A stretch of 64,000 nucleotides of DNA from Phycisphaerae bacterium (GTDB taxonomy: Bacteria > Planctomycetota > Phycisphaerae > Phycisphaerales > SM1A02): the NCBI GenBank assembly GCA_016795035.1, contig JAEUIT010000081.1, positions 1 to 64,000 of the forward strand, in the 5' to 3' direction. Position 1 is the first letter of the stretch. Each line of letters begins with the position of its first letter. Below the pieces are notes generated by a model. It did no database searches. It was given only the letters and a program-made list of their open reading frames with translations, and was not told the origin of the DNA. This document shows positions 34,073 to 42,644 of the stretch, piece after piece. Position numbers and translations under genes: made by a program.

Positions 34073-35599
34073 CTACCTCGTCGGCGTCTCGAACACGAGC
34101 GAACCATCCTGCGGCATCACGTCCAGCCTCACCAATTCAAGCTCGAAGGGCTCCGCTACTCGTGATGCGAACATGGTGAGGATGCTCCCTCCCGCCGCCG
34201 TCGACAAGCTCGGCAACAGCCGATCAACGTCGTCGTCCGCCCATGGAACGAAACGCACGCGAACCCGCTCTTGATCCTTCCACGGCGACTTCGGTGCCGG
34301 CGCCAACACACCACCCGATGCGGAATCCCCGTCGGCGCGTGCGGTCGTCATCGGAATCCACCGGCCGTCGATGTTGACCGACCAACTCCCGAGCAGTGCG
34401 ACGCGTTCCGTGTTGAACTGCCGGTAGGTGACTGCGTCGCGCTCCGCAAGCGGAGACACCGCCAGTTGCATCTCGACGAACGGCTGGATGACCGGATGCC
34501 GTCGGAGCCTTGTCACGTTCGTCGTCACCTCGACGACCGCCTCGACCACGCCGCCTGTTTGGTAGTAGGCGTCGGACCATGTGACGCGGATGGTCATTGG
34601 CCCCAGAACGCCGGGCGCCTTGAGGGAATCGTCTGGTGACCTCCTCGTAGAAACTCCTCCGACATCAACGATCCCGCCGTCGGCAGCGGTCGCCTTCACG
34701 TCGCGTATCCGATACGTCCAAGTTGGGCGCGTCGCCAACGACGGGTCGATGTCGACGAGTCGAAGCGCCATCGTCGTTCCCGCCTGCACGGACTCGGGCG
34801 CAACAAGAACGATCGTTTGTGAAACGTCGGGGGGCGAGATAACTCGTGCGTACCAGGCAGGCGACGCGTCCCCCGACTGGAGAAGCGGAGCCACGAATTG
34901 AAGTCCCGACTGACGCCAAGAGCGCGGCTTCGCCCGCCCACGGCGTACGTCCGCTTCCGTGTACGCGGCCATCGCGACGGCGTCGAGGAGCCGATTGGCG
35001 CTCGGCAGCGTGTAGCGTTGGTCATGACACTGCGCGATGTAGTTCTCGACCACGGTCAAGAGTGCGGTGACGTCGGACGAGACGTCCGGCCGACAGTGGG
35101 CAAGGAGATCGCGGGCGGGTCGATGTCGATACTCGGAGAGGTCGAGATCCCCGCGGACGTCGGAGTTTGGCTGCAACGCGGAAACGATCGGGGAGGCACT
35201 CTGACCATCGATTCCATCGCGGAGGGCCGCGCGCACGACGCTGACAATCCACATGGCGGCGACCGTTCCGATCGCGAGGCCGCCGATCGCGACAACCGGC
35301 GCGGTGATGCCAACCGTCAACGCCTGTCGACGATACCGCAACGATCGCACAGATCCCGACTTCCTCAGCGAGCGACCGCACTCCGGACAGTTCGTGGGCA
35401 CGTCCGGGCCGGCAGCCCGAAGACTGAATCCGCAGCGCGCGCAACGGGGCGTCGCGAGCGCCGCGCGACCACGTAATGCCCATGCTCCACCGAGCGAGAA
35501 GACCGCACCGACGATGGCCGCGAAGACGCCGAATGCGATCGCGAGGAGGACTTGCCCCGCCAACTCGTCGGGCAAGGAGAGTGCGTCAACGATGCTCAT
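34073..35599 (-). CDS. Membrane protein with N-terminal zinc ribbon, unknown function
   Basis: A 508-residue protein. An N-terminal membrane span (LLAIAFGVFAAIVGAVFSLGG) is followed by a zinc ribbon CARCGFSLRAAGPDVPTNCPECGRSL, then a second span (ITAPVVAIGGLAIGTVAAMWIV, about residues 95-120). The remaining 380 residues are probably extracytoplasmic and of unrecognised fold, with much beta content. The ATG overlaps the stop of the upstream gene (ATGA), which encodes a similarly built protein. The CxxCGxxL...CPECG ribbon is a recurrent planctomycete type, and another occurs in the island gene at 57986. Function is unknown. Confidence 0.68.
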   Translation of the reverse strand: MSIVDALSLPDELAGQVLLAIAFGVFAAIVGAVFSLGGAWALRGRAALATPRCARCGFSLRAAGPDVPTNCPECGRSLRKSGSVRSLRYRRQALTVGITAPVVAIGGLAIGTVAAMWIVSVVRAALRDGIDGQSASPIVSALQPNSDVRGDLDLSEYRHRPARDLLAHCRPDVSSDVTALLTVVENYIAQCHDQRYTLPSANRLLDAVAMAAYTEADVRRGRAKPRSWRQSGLQFVAPLLQSGDASPAWYARVISPPDVSQTIVLVAPESVQAGTTMALRLVDIDPSLATRPTWTYRIRDVKATAADGGIVDVGGVSTRRSPDDSLKAPGVLGPMTIRVTWSDAYYQTGGVVEAVVEVTTNVTRLRRHPVIQPFVEMQLAVSPLAERDAVTYRQFNTERVALLGSWSVNIDGRWIPMTTARADGDSASGGVLAPAPKSPWKDQERVRVRFVPWADDDVDRLLPSLSTAAGGSILTMFASRVAEPFELELVRLDVMPQDGSLVFETPTR

Positions 35600-36591
35600 G
35601 GCGTGCCCTCCGCAGGCCGCGCGTCCTCGATGCGAAGAGGAATCTCCACGCGAAACGGCGCCGCGACGGCGCCGATGCCCCAAGAGGACGGCGCTGCGTC
35701 GCTGTCGATCAGTGCGTCGCCCACCGCCATACGTGCCACGGGCGACTGTGCGGCGATGAGCTCCAACGAGAGCACGGTCTCGCCGAGTGGCGCGTCGGGG
35801 GGAATGACAAGCGGCAGATCCGACGCGTCCAAAACGAGCCGTGTGGCTCGCCCGAACACGTGCGCGAGCGCCGGCGACAACCGGGACTCCCCGAGGCGCA
35901 CCGAGTCGATTCGCACAAAAGCGCCATCCCCGATGTTCGCCACAAACTGGAACGCAAGAAGGACCGTGTCTCCGCGGCGTACGGTCGGAAGCGCGTCGCG
36001 CTCGAGGTCCTGTCGCAAGGTGACACGCGGCGCAAGCGCCTCGACAATCACGGCGGCACCCGCTGCCGCGTCACGCTTCCAGACCTCTCGAAGCCGCGCC
36101 TCCGTCGCGAGGAGGTCGTCGCTCGCGGTTGGCTGCGCGGCGAGTCGCCGATCGACGTCGCGCCAGAGCGTTGCGGCGGACGTGGGCTCGAGTTGTCCGG
36201 ACTGCGCGCGCGCGTTGACCTCGCGCAGCGCCCACGCCCAGTCCCGCTGGATGCCGACCGCGAGAATCGCCTCCGGAATGATCGCAAGGAGCGTTCCGCG
36301 CGTCGCGATCGCCCGGTCGGCGGGAATCCCAAGCGCCGCCGTCAAGACAAGAAGGACCACCCCAACAACGACGAGCCGCAGTCGCCGCACTCGCCCGCGC
36401 GTGCGCACACTGCCCGGCCGCGACAAGTCCGCGTTGCAGGCGCAGCGCGGCGGATCGTCCCACGCGTAGGGCCGCGCGTCGGCGTTGCAGGCGCTACAGC
36501 GCGGATATCGCTCGTCGGGGCGACCGAAGAGCCCGGCGACGATCATCGTCGTCGCCAGGAAGGCGAGAATGCCGAAGACGAGCGAGACCAC
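35596..36591 (-). CDS. Membrane protein with cysteine ribbon, unknown function
   Basis: A 331-residue protein. N-terminal span LVFGILAFLATTMIVAGLFG is followed by a Cys cluster CSACNADARPYAWDDPPRCAC (four or five cysteines). A second span is LVVVGVVLLVLTAALGI (about residues 75-92), and the rest is extracytoplasmic. The overall plan matches its downstream neighbour, with which it overlaps by four bases, so the pair probably works together. Both Cys-Asn-Ala triplets of the ribbon are encoded by copies of the dispersed CTGCAACG motif (near 36430 and 36482). No function can be proposed from sequence. Confidence 0.62.
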   Translation of the reverse strand: MVSLVFGILAFLATTMIVAGLFGRPDERYPRCSACNADARPYAWDDPPRCACNADLSRPGSVRTRGRVRRLRLVVVGVVLLVLTAALGIPADRAIATRGTLLAIIPEAILAVGIQRDWAWALREVNARAQSGQLEPTSAATLWRDVDRRLAAQPTASDDLLATEARLREVWKRDAAAGAAVIVEALAPRVTLRQDLERDALPTVRRGDTVLLAFQFVANIGDGAFVRIDSVRLGESRLSPALAHVFGRATRLVLDASDLPLVIPPDAPLGETVLSLELIAAQSPVARMAVGDALIDSDAAPSSWGIGAVAAPFRVEIPLRIEDARPAEGTP

Positions 36592-36610
36592 GCGTTCAAT
36601 GTAAAGACGT

Positions 36611-36815
36611 AGCGGTCAGGGTTCAGGGTCAGAAGAAGTCGGGAGTCAGGAGTTAGGAGTCAGGAGTCAGTGGGAAAGGCACTTCGGCACGGCGCTTCGG
36701 TCGCTTCCACCTGACTCCTGAAACCTCAATCCTCGCGGCCAGCGGCCGCGCGTGCTTTCACCCTGACTCCTGACTCCTCAATCCTGAATCCTCGCGGCCA
36801 ACGGCCGCGCGGCTC
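36611..36815. repeat. Intergenic inverted heptamer repeat, copy 2
   Basis: GGAGTCAGGAGTTA units (about 36640-36670) face TGACTCCTGAAACCTCAATCC units (about 36711-36733), and a second 3' arm is repeated at about 36761-36792. Each 3' arm ends in a GCGGCC(A)nCGGCCGCG palindrome (about 36735-36752 and 36794-36812). Closely similar to the copies at 1011 and 38083. It fills the gap between two minus-strand genes. Confidence 0.78.
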
Positions 36816-36816
36816 C

Positions 36817-38028
36817 TCACGGCACCGCCAGCAGCCGCGCCAACTGCCCGACCTTCACCGCGTTCGGGTCGCCCTCGAGCAGGCGGCATTGGCTCTTCTT
36901 CTGGTCGGTCGAGATGACTTGCACGACGGCCACCGTGCGCTCGGCTTGGCCGAGGTTCTCGCCGGTGTCGGGATCGACGACGTCGACGCCGCCGCCGCGG
37001 ATCGCGAGGCGCTGGCCCGCCTCGAGCCGGCCGGCGCCGCGGTTCAGCCAGATCGCGTCACCGTCGACGAGCGCGACCTTGATCGGCGCGATCGAGTCGA
37101 CGATGCCCTGCGTCGTATCCGCCGAGACGTCGGCCGTGAGCCGGTCGACGACTTCGATCGGATTGATCGCACCGCCGTTGAGCGCGCCGTTCGGCAAGGA
37201 CGTCGTCACCGAGTCGGCCCAGCGGATCGCCCCCGACGCAACGTCGAGAAGCCGCACGCTCGTCGAGAGCCCGGCGAACGCCTGCGAGAACGTGTAGCCC
37301 GAGGCTTCGACCGTCTGCGTGTTCACGACCATGCCGCCATTCTCGATCGAACCGACGAGGAGGTAGTCGGCGCCGAGCATCCGGCCGAAGCGGGCGAGTT
37401 CCTCCGGCGTTCGGCCGTAGGCTTCGACGAACTGCCGCTCCTTCACGGTCGCGTCGACGAAGTCACGGTCGAGCACCGTGACGACGTTCGCCTGGACGAG
37501 GGCCTGTGTCGTGCGGTCGGCGAGGCGTCGTGCGATCTCCGCCGCGGGGATCTCGGACGACCCGAACATGTACGTCGCGCTCGACGACCGGAACGGCACG
37601 ACCGCGATCGTCTTCTTGCCCGCGCTCACGGCCTTCGCGTCAAAGAGCGCGACCGCCGTCAGGACCGTGACGTCGACGGTCGCGCCGTCCGCCGACTTCC
37701 GTTGGTCGAGCACCTTGAGGCGATCGACGAGCCCGCTCGAGAGCGTGCGCGCGTCCGATTCCATGCGGCTCACCGAGACGTCCGGCGCCGAGAGCGCGCG
37801 GTCGAGGTCGGCGAGCGCGGCGTCGAAACGCTGTTGCATGCCGGGCTGCGCCGACACCTTCGAGACGTTCACGCGCCGAAGCGCGTCGAGCACCGCGCTC
37901 CGCACCGCCGCTTCCGCGGTTCCCGCCTTTCCGATCGCCTGGATCTCGACAAAGGTCGAATCCGCGCGAGCGGCCGGCGCGACGAAGGCGACGAGAAGAA
38001 GGACGAGAAGAGTGAGGGGGCGGAGCAT
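36817..38028 (-). CDS. CsgG-like secreted protein
   Basis: A 403-residue protein with signal peptide PLTLLVLLLVAFVAPAARA. The centre resembles the CsgG/curli-assembly family: KKTIAVVPFRSSS, then IARRLADRTTQALVQANVVTVLDRDFVDATVKERQFVEAYG and LGADYLLVGSIENG, followed by STSVRLLDVASGAIRWADSV. No lipobox is visible, unlike true CsgG. It leads into an envelope cluster with LpoB-, YcfL- and COG3014-like genes, all on the minus strand. The set is probably linked to peptidoglycan or outer-membrane assembly. Curli genes are not present, so curli export is unlikely. Confidence 0.75.
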   Translation of the reverse strand: MLRPLTLLVLLLVAFVAPAARADSTFVEIQAIGKAGTAEAAVRSAVLDALRRVNVSKVSAQPGMQQRFDAALADLDRALSAPDVSVSRMESDARTLSSGLVDRLKVLDQRKSADGATVDVTVLTAVALFDAKAVSAGKKTIAVVPFRSSSATYMFGSSEIPAAEIARRLADRTTQALVQANVVTVLDRDFVDATVKERQFVEAYGRTPEELARFGRMLGADYLLVGSIENGGMVVNTQTVEASGYTFSQAFAGLSTSVRLLDVASGAIRWADSVTTSLPNGALNGGAINPIEVVDRLTADVSADTTQGIVDSIAPIKVALVDGDAIWLNRGAGRLEAGQRLAIRGGGVDVVDPDTGENLGQAERTVAVVQVISTDQKKSQCRLLEGDPNAVKVGQLARLLAVP

Positions 38029-38082
38029 GCTGTGTTTCTCGGTACGGCGTGAATGTCTGTCGCGACAAGGTGGCAGGAAGAG

Positions 38083-38243
38083 AGGAGTCGGGAGTCAGGA
38101 GTCAGGAGTCAGTGGGAAAGACGCTCCGGCTCGGCGGTTCGGGTGCTTTCACCCTGACTCCTGAATCCTCAATCCTGAATCCCCGCGGCCAACGGCCGCG
38201 CGGCTTTCACCCTGGCTCCCCAATCCTGAATCCCGACTCCTTC
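38083..38243. repeat. Intergenic inverted heptamer repeat, copy 3
   Basis: GGAGTCAGGAGTCAGGAGTC units (about 38085-38112) face TGACTCCTGAATCCTCAATCC units (about 38155-38182), followed by GCGGCCAACGGCCGCG (about 38185-38200) and further TCCCCAATCCTGAATCC units. Nearly the same as copy 2, 1.4 kb away, and located between the CsgG-like and LpoB-like genes. Confidence 0.78.
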
Positions 38244-38247
38244 GCTC

Positions 38248-38844
38248 TCACCGTTGCAGCTTCCCGACCGTGTTCGAGAATCCTTCCCACACGGTCTCGC
38301 CGTTGCGGAGGTCGACGACCCACATGCGCATCTCGAAGTTCCGCTGCTTCGTGTTCTTCACCGTTTCCGTCGCGGAGAGGATCTGCGTGTTGACCGAGAG
38401 CATCGGCACCGTTGCCGTGCCCTGGGCCGTGCGCTCGGCGACCTGCTGCTGGTTGAACATCGGGTCGTTCGTGAGCTCGGTGTTCTGGCGCACCGAGCCG
38501 TCGCGGGCGTCGGTGCCGAGCGTCGCCACGAAGCGCACGCGGTTGTCCTTCCGCAGGTTCGAGCGGATGCGGCCTAACACCATCTCGGTGTTGATGTCGG
38601 GGATCGAGGTCTTGTTCTCGACGTTCGAGACCTGCATGATCACGGGGCGCGGGTAGTCGTTGAGGAAGCCGTCGAGGAGAAGCTCCTGCGTCAGGCTGTC
38701 CGACCACTCGCGCAGGTCGCTGTAATCAAGCTGCATCGAGGTGATCGACTCGGGGCCGGTGGGATCGATGCGCTTGGGCGGCGGGCTGCACGCGACGAGG
38801 AAGGCGCAGCCGGCGAGAACGGAGATTCGGAGGGCGGTGTGCAT
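38248..38844 (-). CDS. LpoB-like penicillin-binding-protein activator lipoprotein
   Basis: A 198-residue lipoprotein. Lipobox LVAC follows ISVLAGCAFLVAC (Cys about residue 19). The body matches the LpoB/PBP-activator family: LREWSDSLTQELLLDGFL, VIMQVSNVENKTSIPDINT, GRIRSNLRKDNRVRFV, and LSVNTQILSATETVKNTKQRNFEMRMWVVDLRNGETVW. In E. coli LpoB spans from the outer membrane to activate PBP1b. Most Planctomycetes have peptidoglycan with atypical division genes, so the partner here may differ. It is clustered with YcfL- and CsgG-like genes, as in some proteobacteria. Confidence 0.86.
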   Translation of the reverse strand: MHTALRISVLAGCAFLVACSPPPKRIDPTGPESITSMQLDYSDLREWSDSLTQELLLDGFLNDYPRPVIMQVSNVENKTSIPDINTEMVLGRIRSNLRKDNRVRFVATLGTDARDGSVRQNTELTNDPMFNQQQVAERTAQGTATVPMLSVNTQILSATETVKNTKQRNFEMRMWVVDLRNGETVWEGFSNTVGKLQR

Positions 38845-38911
38845 GGCAGAATCCGAGGAGAGCGGTCGGAGGGTAGGTCAGTGCGGGCGTGGAACGGTCC
38901 GAAAGGCGCGA

Positions 38912-39337
38912 TCAACGATCCCACGGGCGGATCTCGAGCCGCCAATCGACGGCCTTGTTCGTCGGGCTCACGGCGGTGATCTCGTCGATGCCGCCGGCGT
39001 TGAGCTCGCGGCGCGTCCAGAAGTCGGTGTTCGTCGAGAGCTTGAGACCCTGGGCGTCGAACCACGTGAAGCGATACATGTAGAAGACGTTCGCGCCGGA
39101 CGTGTTCTGGATATTCGGCTGCACGCGCAGGCAGCCGTCGGGCGTCTGGCCGACGAACACGCTCGTCACGTTCACGCGGTCCCGGAGGAAGGGATTCGAG
39201 ATCTTGCTCTCGAACTCGATCGCGTTCGGGCGCGCGGTGTTCGTCTGGTAGACGTTGCTCGACGAGCACGAGACCGGCGCGGCGGCAACGACGAGAAGGA
39301 GGAGGGACGCGAGACGAAGTCGGGAAGGACGAGTCAT
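38912..39337 (-). CDS. YcfL-family lipoprotein (DUF1425)
   Basis: A 141-residue lipoprotein with signal LASLLLLVVAAAPVSC (Cys about residue 24). The body fits the YcfL/DUF1425 family: RVNVTSVFVGQTPDGCLRVQPNIQN, FYMYRFTWFDAQGLKL, and EITAVSPTNKAVDWRLEIRP. In Enterobacteria ycfL lies directly beside lpoB, as it does here, which supports both assignments. Its biochemical role is unknown. Confidence 0.85.
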   Translation of the reverse strand: MTRPSRLRLASLLLLVVAAAPVSCSSSNVYQTNTARPNAIEFESKISNPFLRDRVNVTSVFVGQTPDGCLRVQPNIQNTSGANVFYMYRFTWFDAQGLKLSTNTDFWTRRELNAGGIDEITAVSPTNKAVDWRLEIRPWDR

Positions 39338-39412
39338 GGTCGGGGGATCCGAAGGTGCGAGGCGAGGATTCGAGGAAGGCGTGGACGAGTTTGAGCGTAG
39401 CGGCCGAGCCGC

Positions 39413-40882
39413 TCAGGACGAGGGTGCCGGCGCGGGCGGTGCCTGCGGCACCTGCGAGGTCGCGACGAACGGCACGGCGCGCACGAAGAGCTGTCCGGGC
39501 ACGACCGCGCGGCACCAGAGGAATGTGACCGGCGCGTCAGGCACGGTGATCGTCGTCTCCCCTGCCGAGATCGAGCCGCTGACGAGACGCACGGTCACGC
39601 GACCGTCGACGGGCCGAGGAAGCTGCGCGATCGCGATCTGCGACGGGATGCTGCGCCACGTGCGGAGGTCGGCCTTGTTCGTCGCGGCCTTGTAGAGGCT
39701 CGCGGCCGCGAGGACGAGCGCGTAGCCCGCTTGGTTTCCGCCGCTCCAGTTGCCGTCGCCGCCCCAGTACGGATTGCCCTTCTGGAACGGGATCGTCGCG
39801 GCGTACGTCGCGCCTTCCTTCGCGGCGACCATGATCGCGGTGCGAAGGATGATCTCGGGCATCGACTGGTCGAATGCCCGCTTCCAGATGCTCGCGACGT
39901 CGGCTAACACCTCCGTGCGGACGGTCACGGCGCCGCCGGTCACGTCGACGGCGGTCGCGGGCAGCGGCGGGAACGTCATGCGCGGCAACGGGATGGTCGA
40001 GAGGCCGAGCCACGGCGTGACGAGCGGGATCGTGATCTGGTCGAGCGCCGGGCCGACGCCGTTCTCGAAGTAGACGACGACTTGCGGATTGCCGGCGCGG
40101 CCGAGGTCGAACGGGTTCTGCGCGACGTTCGACTGGAGCACGCGCTGCTCGGGCACCATCGCGAGCGCGCGGCGCAGGTTCGTCTCTCCGCGTTGCCGGT
40201 CGTTGCCGTCGCCGGTCGAGAGTTCGAGCATGCCGGCCATCCACGTTGCAGCCGGGTTGAGATACGGCGCGTAGGCCTGCATGAGGTCGACCCCCTGCCG
40301 GCCGAGGATCTCCTTCACCGCGTCGTTGCCGCCCCGGCTGCCGATCTCCTTCTCGACCTTGGCGATGCGGTCGGCCTCGCGCTTCTCGGTGTCGCGCTGT
40401 CGCTCCACCGCGCGGCGCGCCGCGACCGCGGCGAGGAAGCCGTCGCCCGCGAGAAGCGCCGTCACCGCGCGGTCAAGCTCCATCTGGATGCGGTCGGCGT
40501 ACGTTCCGCGGAAGACGCGAAACGTCGAGTTCACCGCCGCCGCCGCGAACTCCTCCGCCACCGAGGTCTTGTCGTAGCGCTCGTCGAACTGGTCGGCGAG
40601 CGTCGTCGCTTCCTGGAAGGCCTTCGTGCCCTCGCCGTAGCGTCCCAAGTCCTTCGCGATCGCCCCCTCCTCGAGCCGCCAGAGGAGGCCGTCGCGGGTC
40701 TCGTCGCGGAGATCCTTGGCGGACGGGCTCGTGAGCGTGGCGTAGGCCCCGTCGAGGTTGCCGGCGACGTACATCGATTGGGCTTCCGCGATGCGCTCGC
40801 CCGACGCGGAGCAGCCCGCGGCGCCGAGGAGGAGGCCGCAGGCGGCGGCTCGGAGCGATGTTCGGAGGGAGGGGAACGGCAC
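39413..40882 (-). CDS. COG3014-family lipoprotein
   Basis: A predicted lipoprotein of about 489 residues. LRAAACGLLLGAAGCSASG supplies the lipobox. The N-terminal half has TPR-like helical repeats (EAQSMYVAGNLDGAYATLTS, GRYGEGTKAFQEATTLADQF). The C-terminal half is beta-rich, with VVVYFENGVGP, IPLPRMTFPPLP and IMVAAKEGATYAA. The family (COG3014) is found with LpoB/YcfL-type genes. The GTG at 40882 was chosen so that the signal peptide is N-terminal; no clear ribosome site is seen and the start is uncertain. First gene of the envelope cluster; divergent from ffh. Confidence 0.75.
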   Translation of the reverse strand: MPFPSLRTSLRAAACGLLLGAAGCSASGERIAEAQSMYVAGNLDGAYATLTSPSAKDLRDETRDGLLWRLEEGAIAKDLGRYGEGTKAFQEATTLADQFDERYDKTSVAEEFAAAAVNSTFRVFRGTYADRIQMELDRAVTALLAGDGFLAAVAARRAVERQRDTEKREADRIAKVEKEIGSRGGNDAVKEILGRQGVDLMQAYAPYLNPAATWMAGMLELSTGDGNDRQRGETNLRRALAMVPEQRVLQSNVAQNPFDLGRAGNPQVVVYFENGVGPALDQITIPLVTPWLGLSTIPLPRMTFPPLPATAVDVTGGAVTVRTEVLADVASIWKRAFDQSMPEIILRTAIMVAAKEGATYAATIPFQKGNPYWGGDGNWSGGNQAGYALVLAAASLYKAATNKADLRTWRSIPSQIAIAQLPRPVDGRVTVRLVSGSISAGETTITVPDAPVTFLWCRAVVPGQLFVRAVPFVATSQVPQAPPAPAPSS

Positions 40883-41117
40883 GACAGGCTGAACGACCGG
40901 CGATACGACTGACGGAACGACTGGAAACGGGGACGACGAAGGCCCGCGTGGACCCGCCCGATGCGCAGGCGATTCCAGCCGACGGTGGGCCCACGCGCGG
41001 TCCGGCACGGACGGCCTTCCGCGCAGTCGCATCCTACGGCCCATGCGCGGGGGCCGCGATCCCGGTCCGGTACGATTGGCCCGTCACCGACCGCATCCAA
41101 ACTCCGCGAGCCCCTTC

Positions 41118-42608
41118 GTGTTTGAGAATCTCTCCGATCGCTTCCACGGCCTCTTCCGCAAGCTCTCCGGCAAAGGGGCGATCTCCGAATCGAACGTCCG
41201 CGAGGCGATGGAGGACGTGCGCACCGCGCTCCTCGAGGCCGACGTCAACCAGGACGTCGTCGCGAAGTTCACCGAGGGCGTTCTCGAAGAGTCGGTCGGC
41301 CGTCAGGTCACGAAGAGCCTGCAGCCGGGCCAGGAAATGATCGGCATCGTGCACGATCGCCTCGTCGCGCTCATGAAGCCCGACGAAGGCATGAGCACCG
41401 AGCCGCTTGAGTTCGTCGCGCCGGGCCCGACCGTCGTGATGCTCTGCGGCCTGCAGGGCTCGGGGAAGACGACCACCTGCGGCAAGGTCGCGGCGTGGTG
41501 CCGCCGCCGCGGGCTCAACGTCATGGTCGCGGCCGCCGACCTCCAGCGTCCCGCCGCCGTGGAGCAGCTGCGGCAAGTCATCGACACCGTGAAGGCCGAG
41601 GCGAAGGGCGGCTCGCAGGTCGAGTTCTACGGCGAGCCCGACAAGTGCGCCGAGTACGGCAAGGCCGTGGGCGTCGCGATCCAAGTCTGCCAGCGGGCGC
41701 TCCGCGCCGCCCGCGACGGGAAATTCGACGTCCTCATCCTCGACACCGCCGGGCGTCTCCACGTCAACGACGAGCTGATGAAGGAGCTCCAGGGCGTGAA
41801 GGCCGCGGTCCAGCCGCACCAGACGCTCCTCGTCGTCGACGCGATGACCGGCCAGGACGCGCTTCGCTCGTCGAAGGCCTTCCACGACAAGCTGCACGTC
41901 GACGGCATCATCCTCACGAAGTTCGACTCGGAGACCCGCGGCGGCGCGGCGCTCAGCGCGAAGTTCGTGACCGGCGCGCCCGTTCGCTTCGTCGGCGTCG
42001 GCGAGAAGTTCGACGCGCTCGAAGAGTTCCACGCCGAGCGCGTGGCCGGCCGCATCCTCGGCATGGGCGACGTCGTCAGCCTCGTCGAGAAGGCGAAGAC
42101 CGAAGTCAGCGAGGAGGAAGCGGAGAAGCTCGCGAACAAGATGGCCGAGGGGCGTCTCACGATGGACGACTTTCTCGCCCAGATGCGCTCGATCCGCCGC
42201 ATGGGCCCGATCAAGCAACTGTTAGGCATGCTCCCGGGCGTGGGCTCGATGCTCAAGGGCGTGAACTTCGACGAGAAGCAGCTCGACCACATCGAGGCGA
42301 TCGTGAGCTCGATGACGCCGGAAGAGCGCGAGAACGTGAAGCGCCTCGACAAGAGCCGCACCCGCCGCGTGTCCAAGGGTTCGGGCACGAAGGAAGCCGA
42401 GGTCAACCGGCTCACCGAGAGCTTCCTCCAGATGCAGAAGCTCACGAGCCAGATGGCCTCGGGCGGCATGGCCGGCAAGATCAAGGCGATGCGCGAGGTC
42501 GCGTCGAAGTCGGGCGGCATTCCCGGCGTGCCGCAGATGCCGGGCGTGATGACGCGCGGTTCGACCGCCACGCAGAGCCACAAGTCGAAGTTCAAGAAGC
42601 GGAAGTGA
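41118..42608 (+). CDS. ffh: Signal recognition particle protein Ffh
   Basis: The SRP54-type GTPase that binds signal peptides and 4.5S RNA and targets nascent membrane proteins. At 496 residues it is slightly longer than E. coli Ffh. N domain: FENLSDRFHGLFRKLSGKG. G domain: VVMLCGLQGSGKTTTCGKVA (P-loop), AADLQRPAAVEQL, ILDTAGRLHVNDEL, VVDAMTGQDA, ILTKFDSETRGGAAL (Phe and Ser replace the usual Leu and Gly). M domain: DDFLAQMRSIRRMGPIKQLLGMLPG onward, Met-rich, with a basic tail. The start is GTG 41118; in-frame codons upstream would add an Arg/Pro-rich leader. Confidence 0.96.
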   Translation: MFENLSDRFHGLFRKLSGKGAISESNVREAMEDVRTALLEADVNQDVVAKFTEGVLEESVGRQVTKSLQPGQEMIGIVHDRLVALMKPDEGMSTEPLEFVAPGPTVVMLCGLQGSGKTTTCGKVAAWCRRRGLNVMVAAADLQRPAAVEQLRQVIDTVKAEAKGGSQVEFYGEPDKCAEYGKAVGVAIQVCQRALRAARDGKFDVLILDTAGRLHVNDELMKELQGVKAAVQPHQTLLVVDAMTGQDALRSSKAFHDKLHVDGIILTKFDSETRGGAALSAKFVTGAPVRFVGVGEKFDALEEFHAERVAGRILGMGDVVSLVEKAKTEVSEEEAEKLANKMAEGRLTMDDFLAQMRSIRRMGPIKQLLGMLPGVGSMLKGVNFDEKQLDHIEAIVSSMTPEERENVKRLDKSRTRRVSKGSGTKEAEVNRLTESFLQMQKLTSQMASGGMAGKIKAMREVASKSGGIPGVPQMPGVMTRGSTATQSHKSKFKKRK

Positions 42609-42644
42609 GTCGAAGGCTGTCGTCGTCGGGGAGGGCCACCACGC

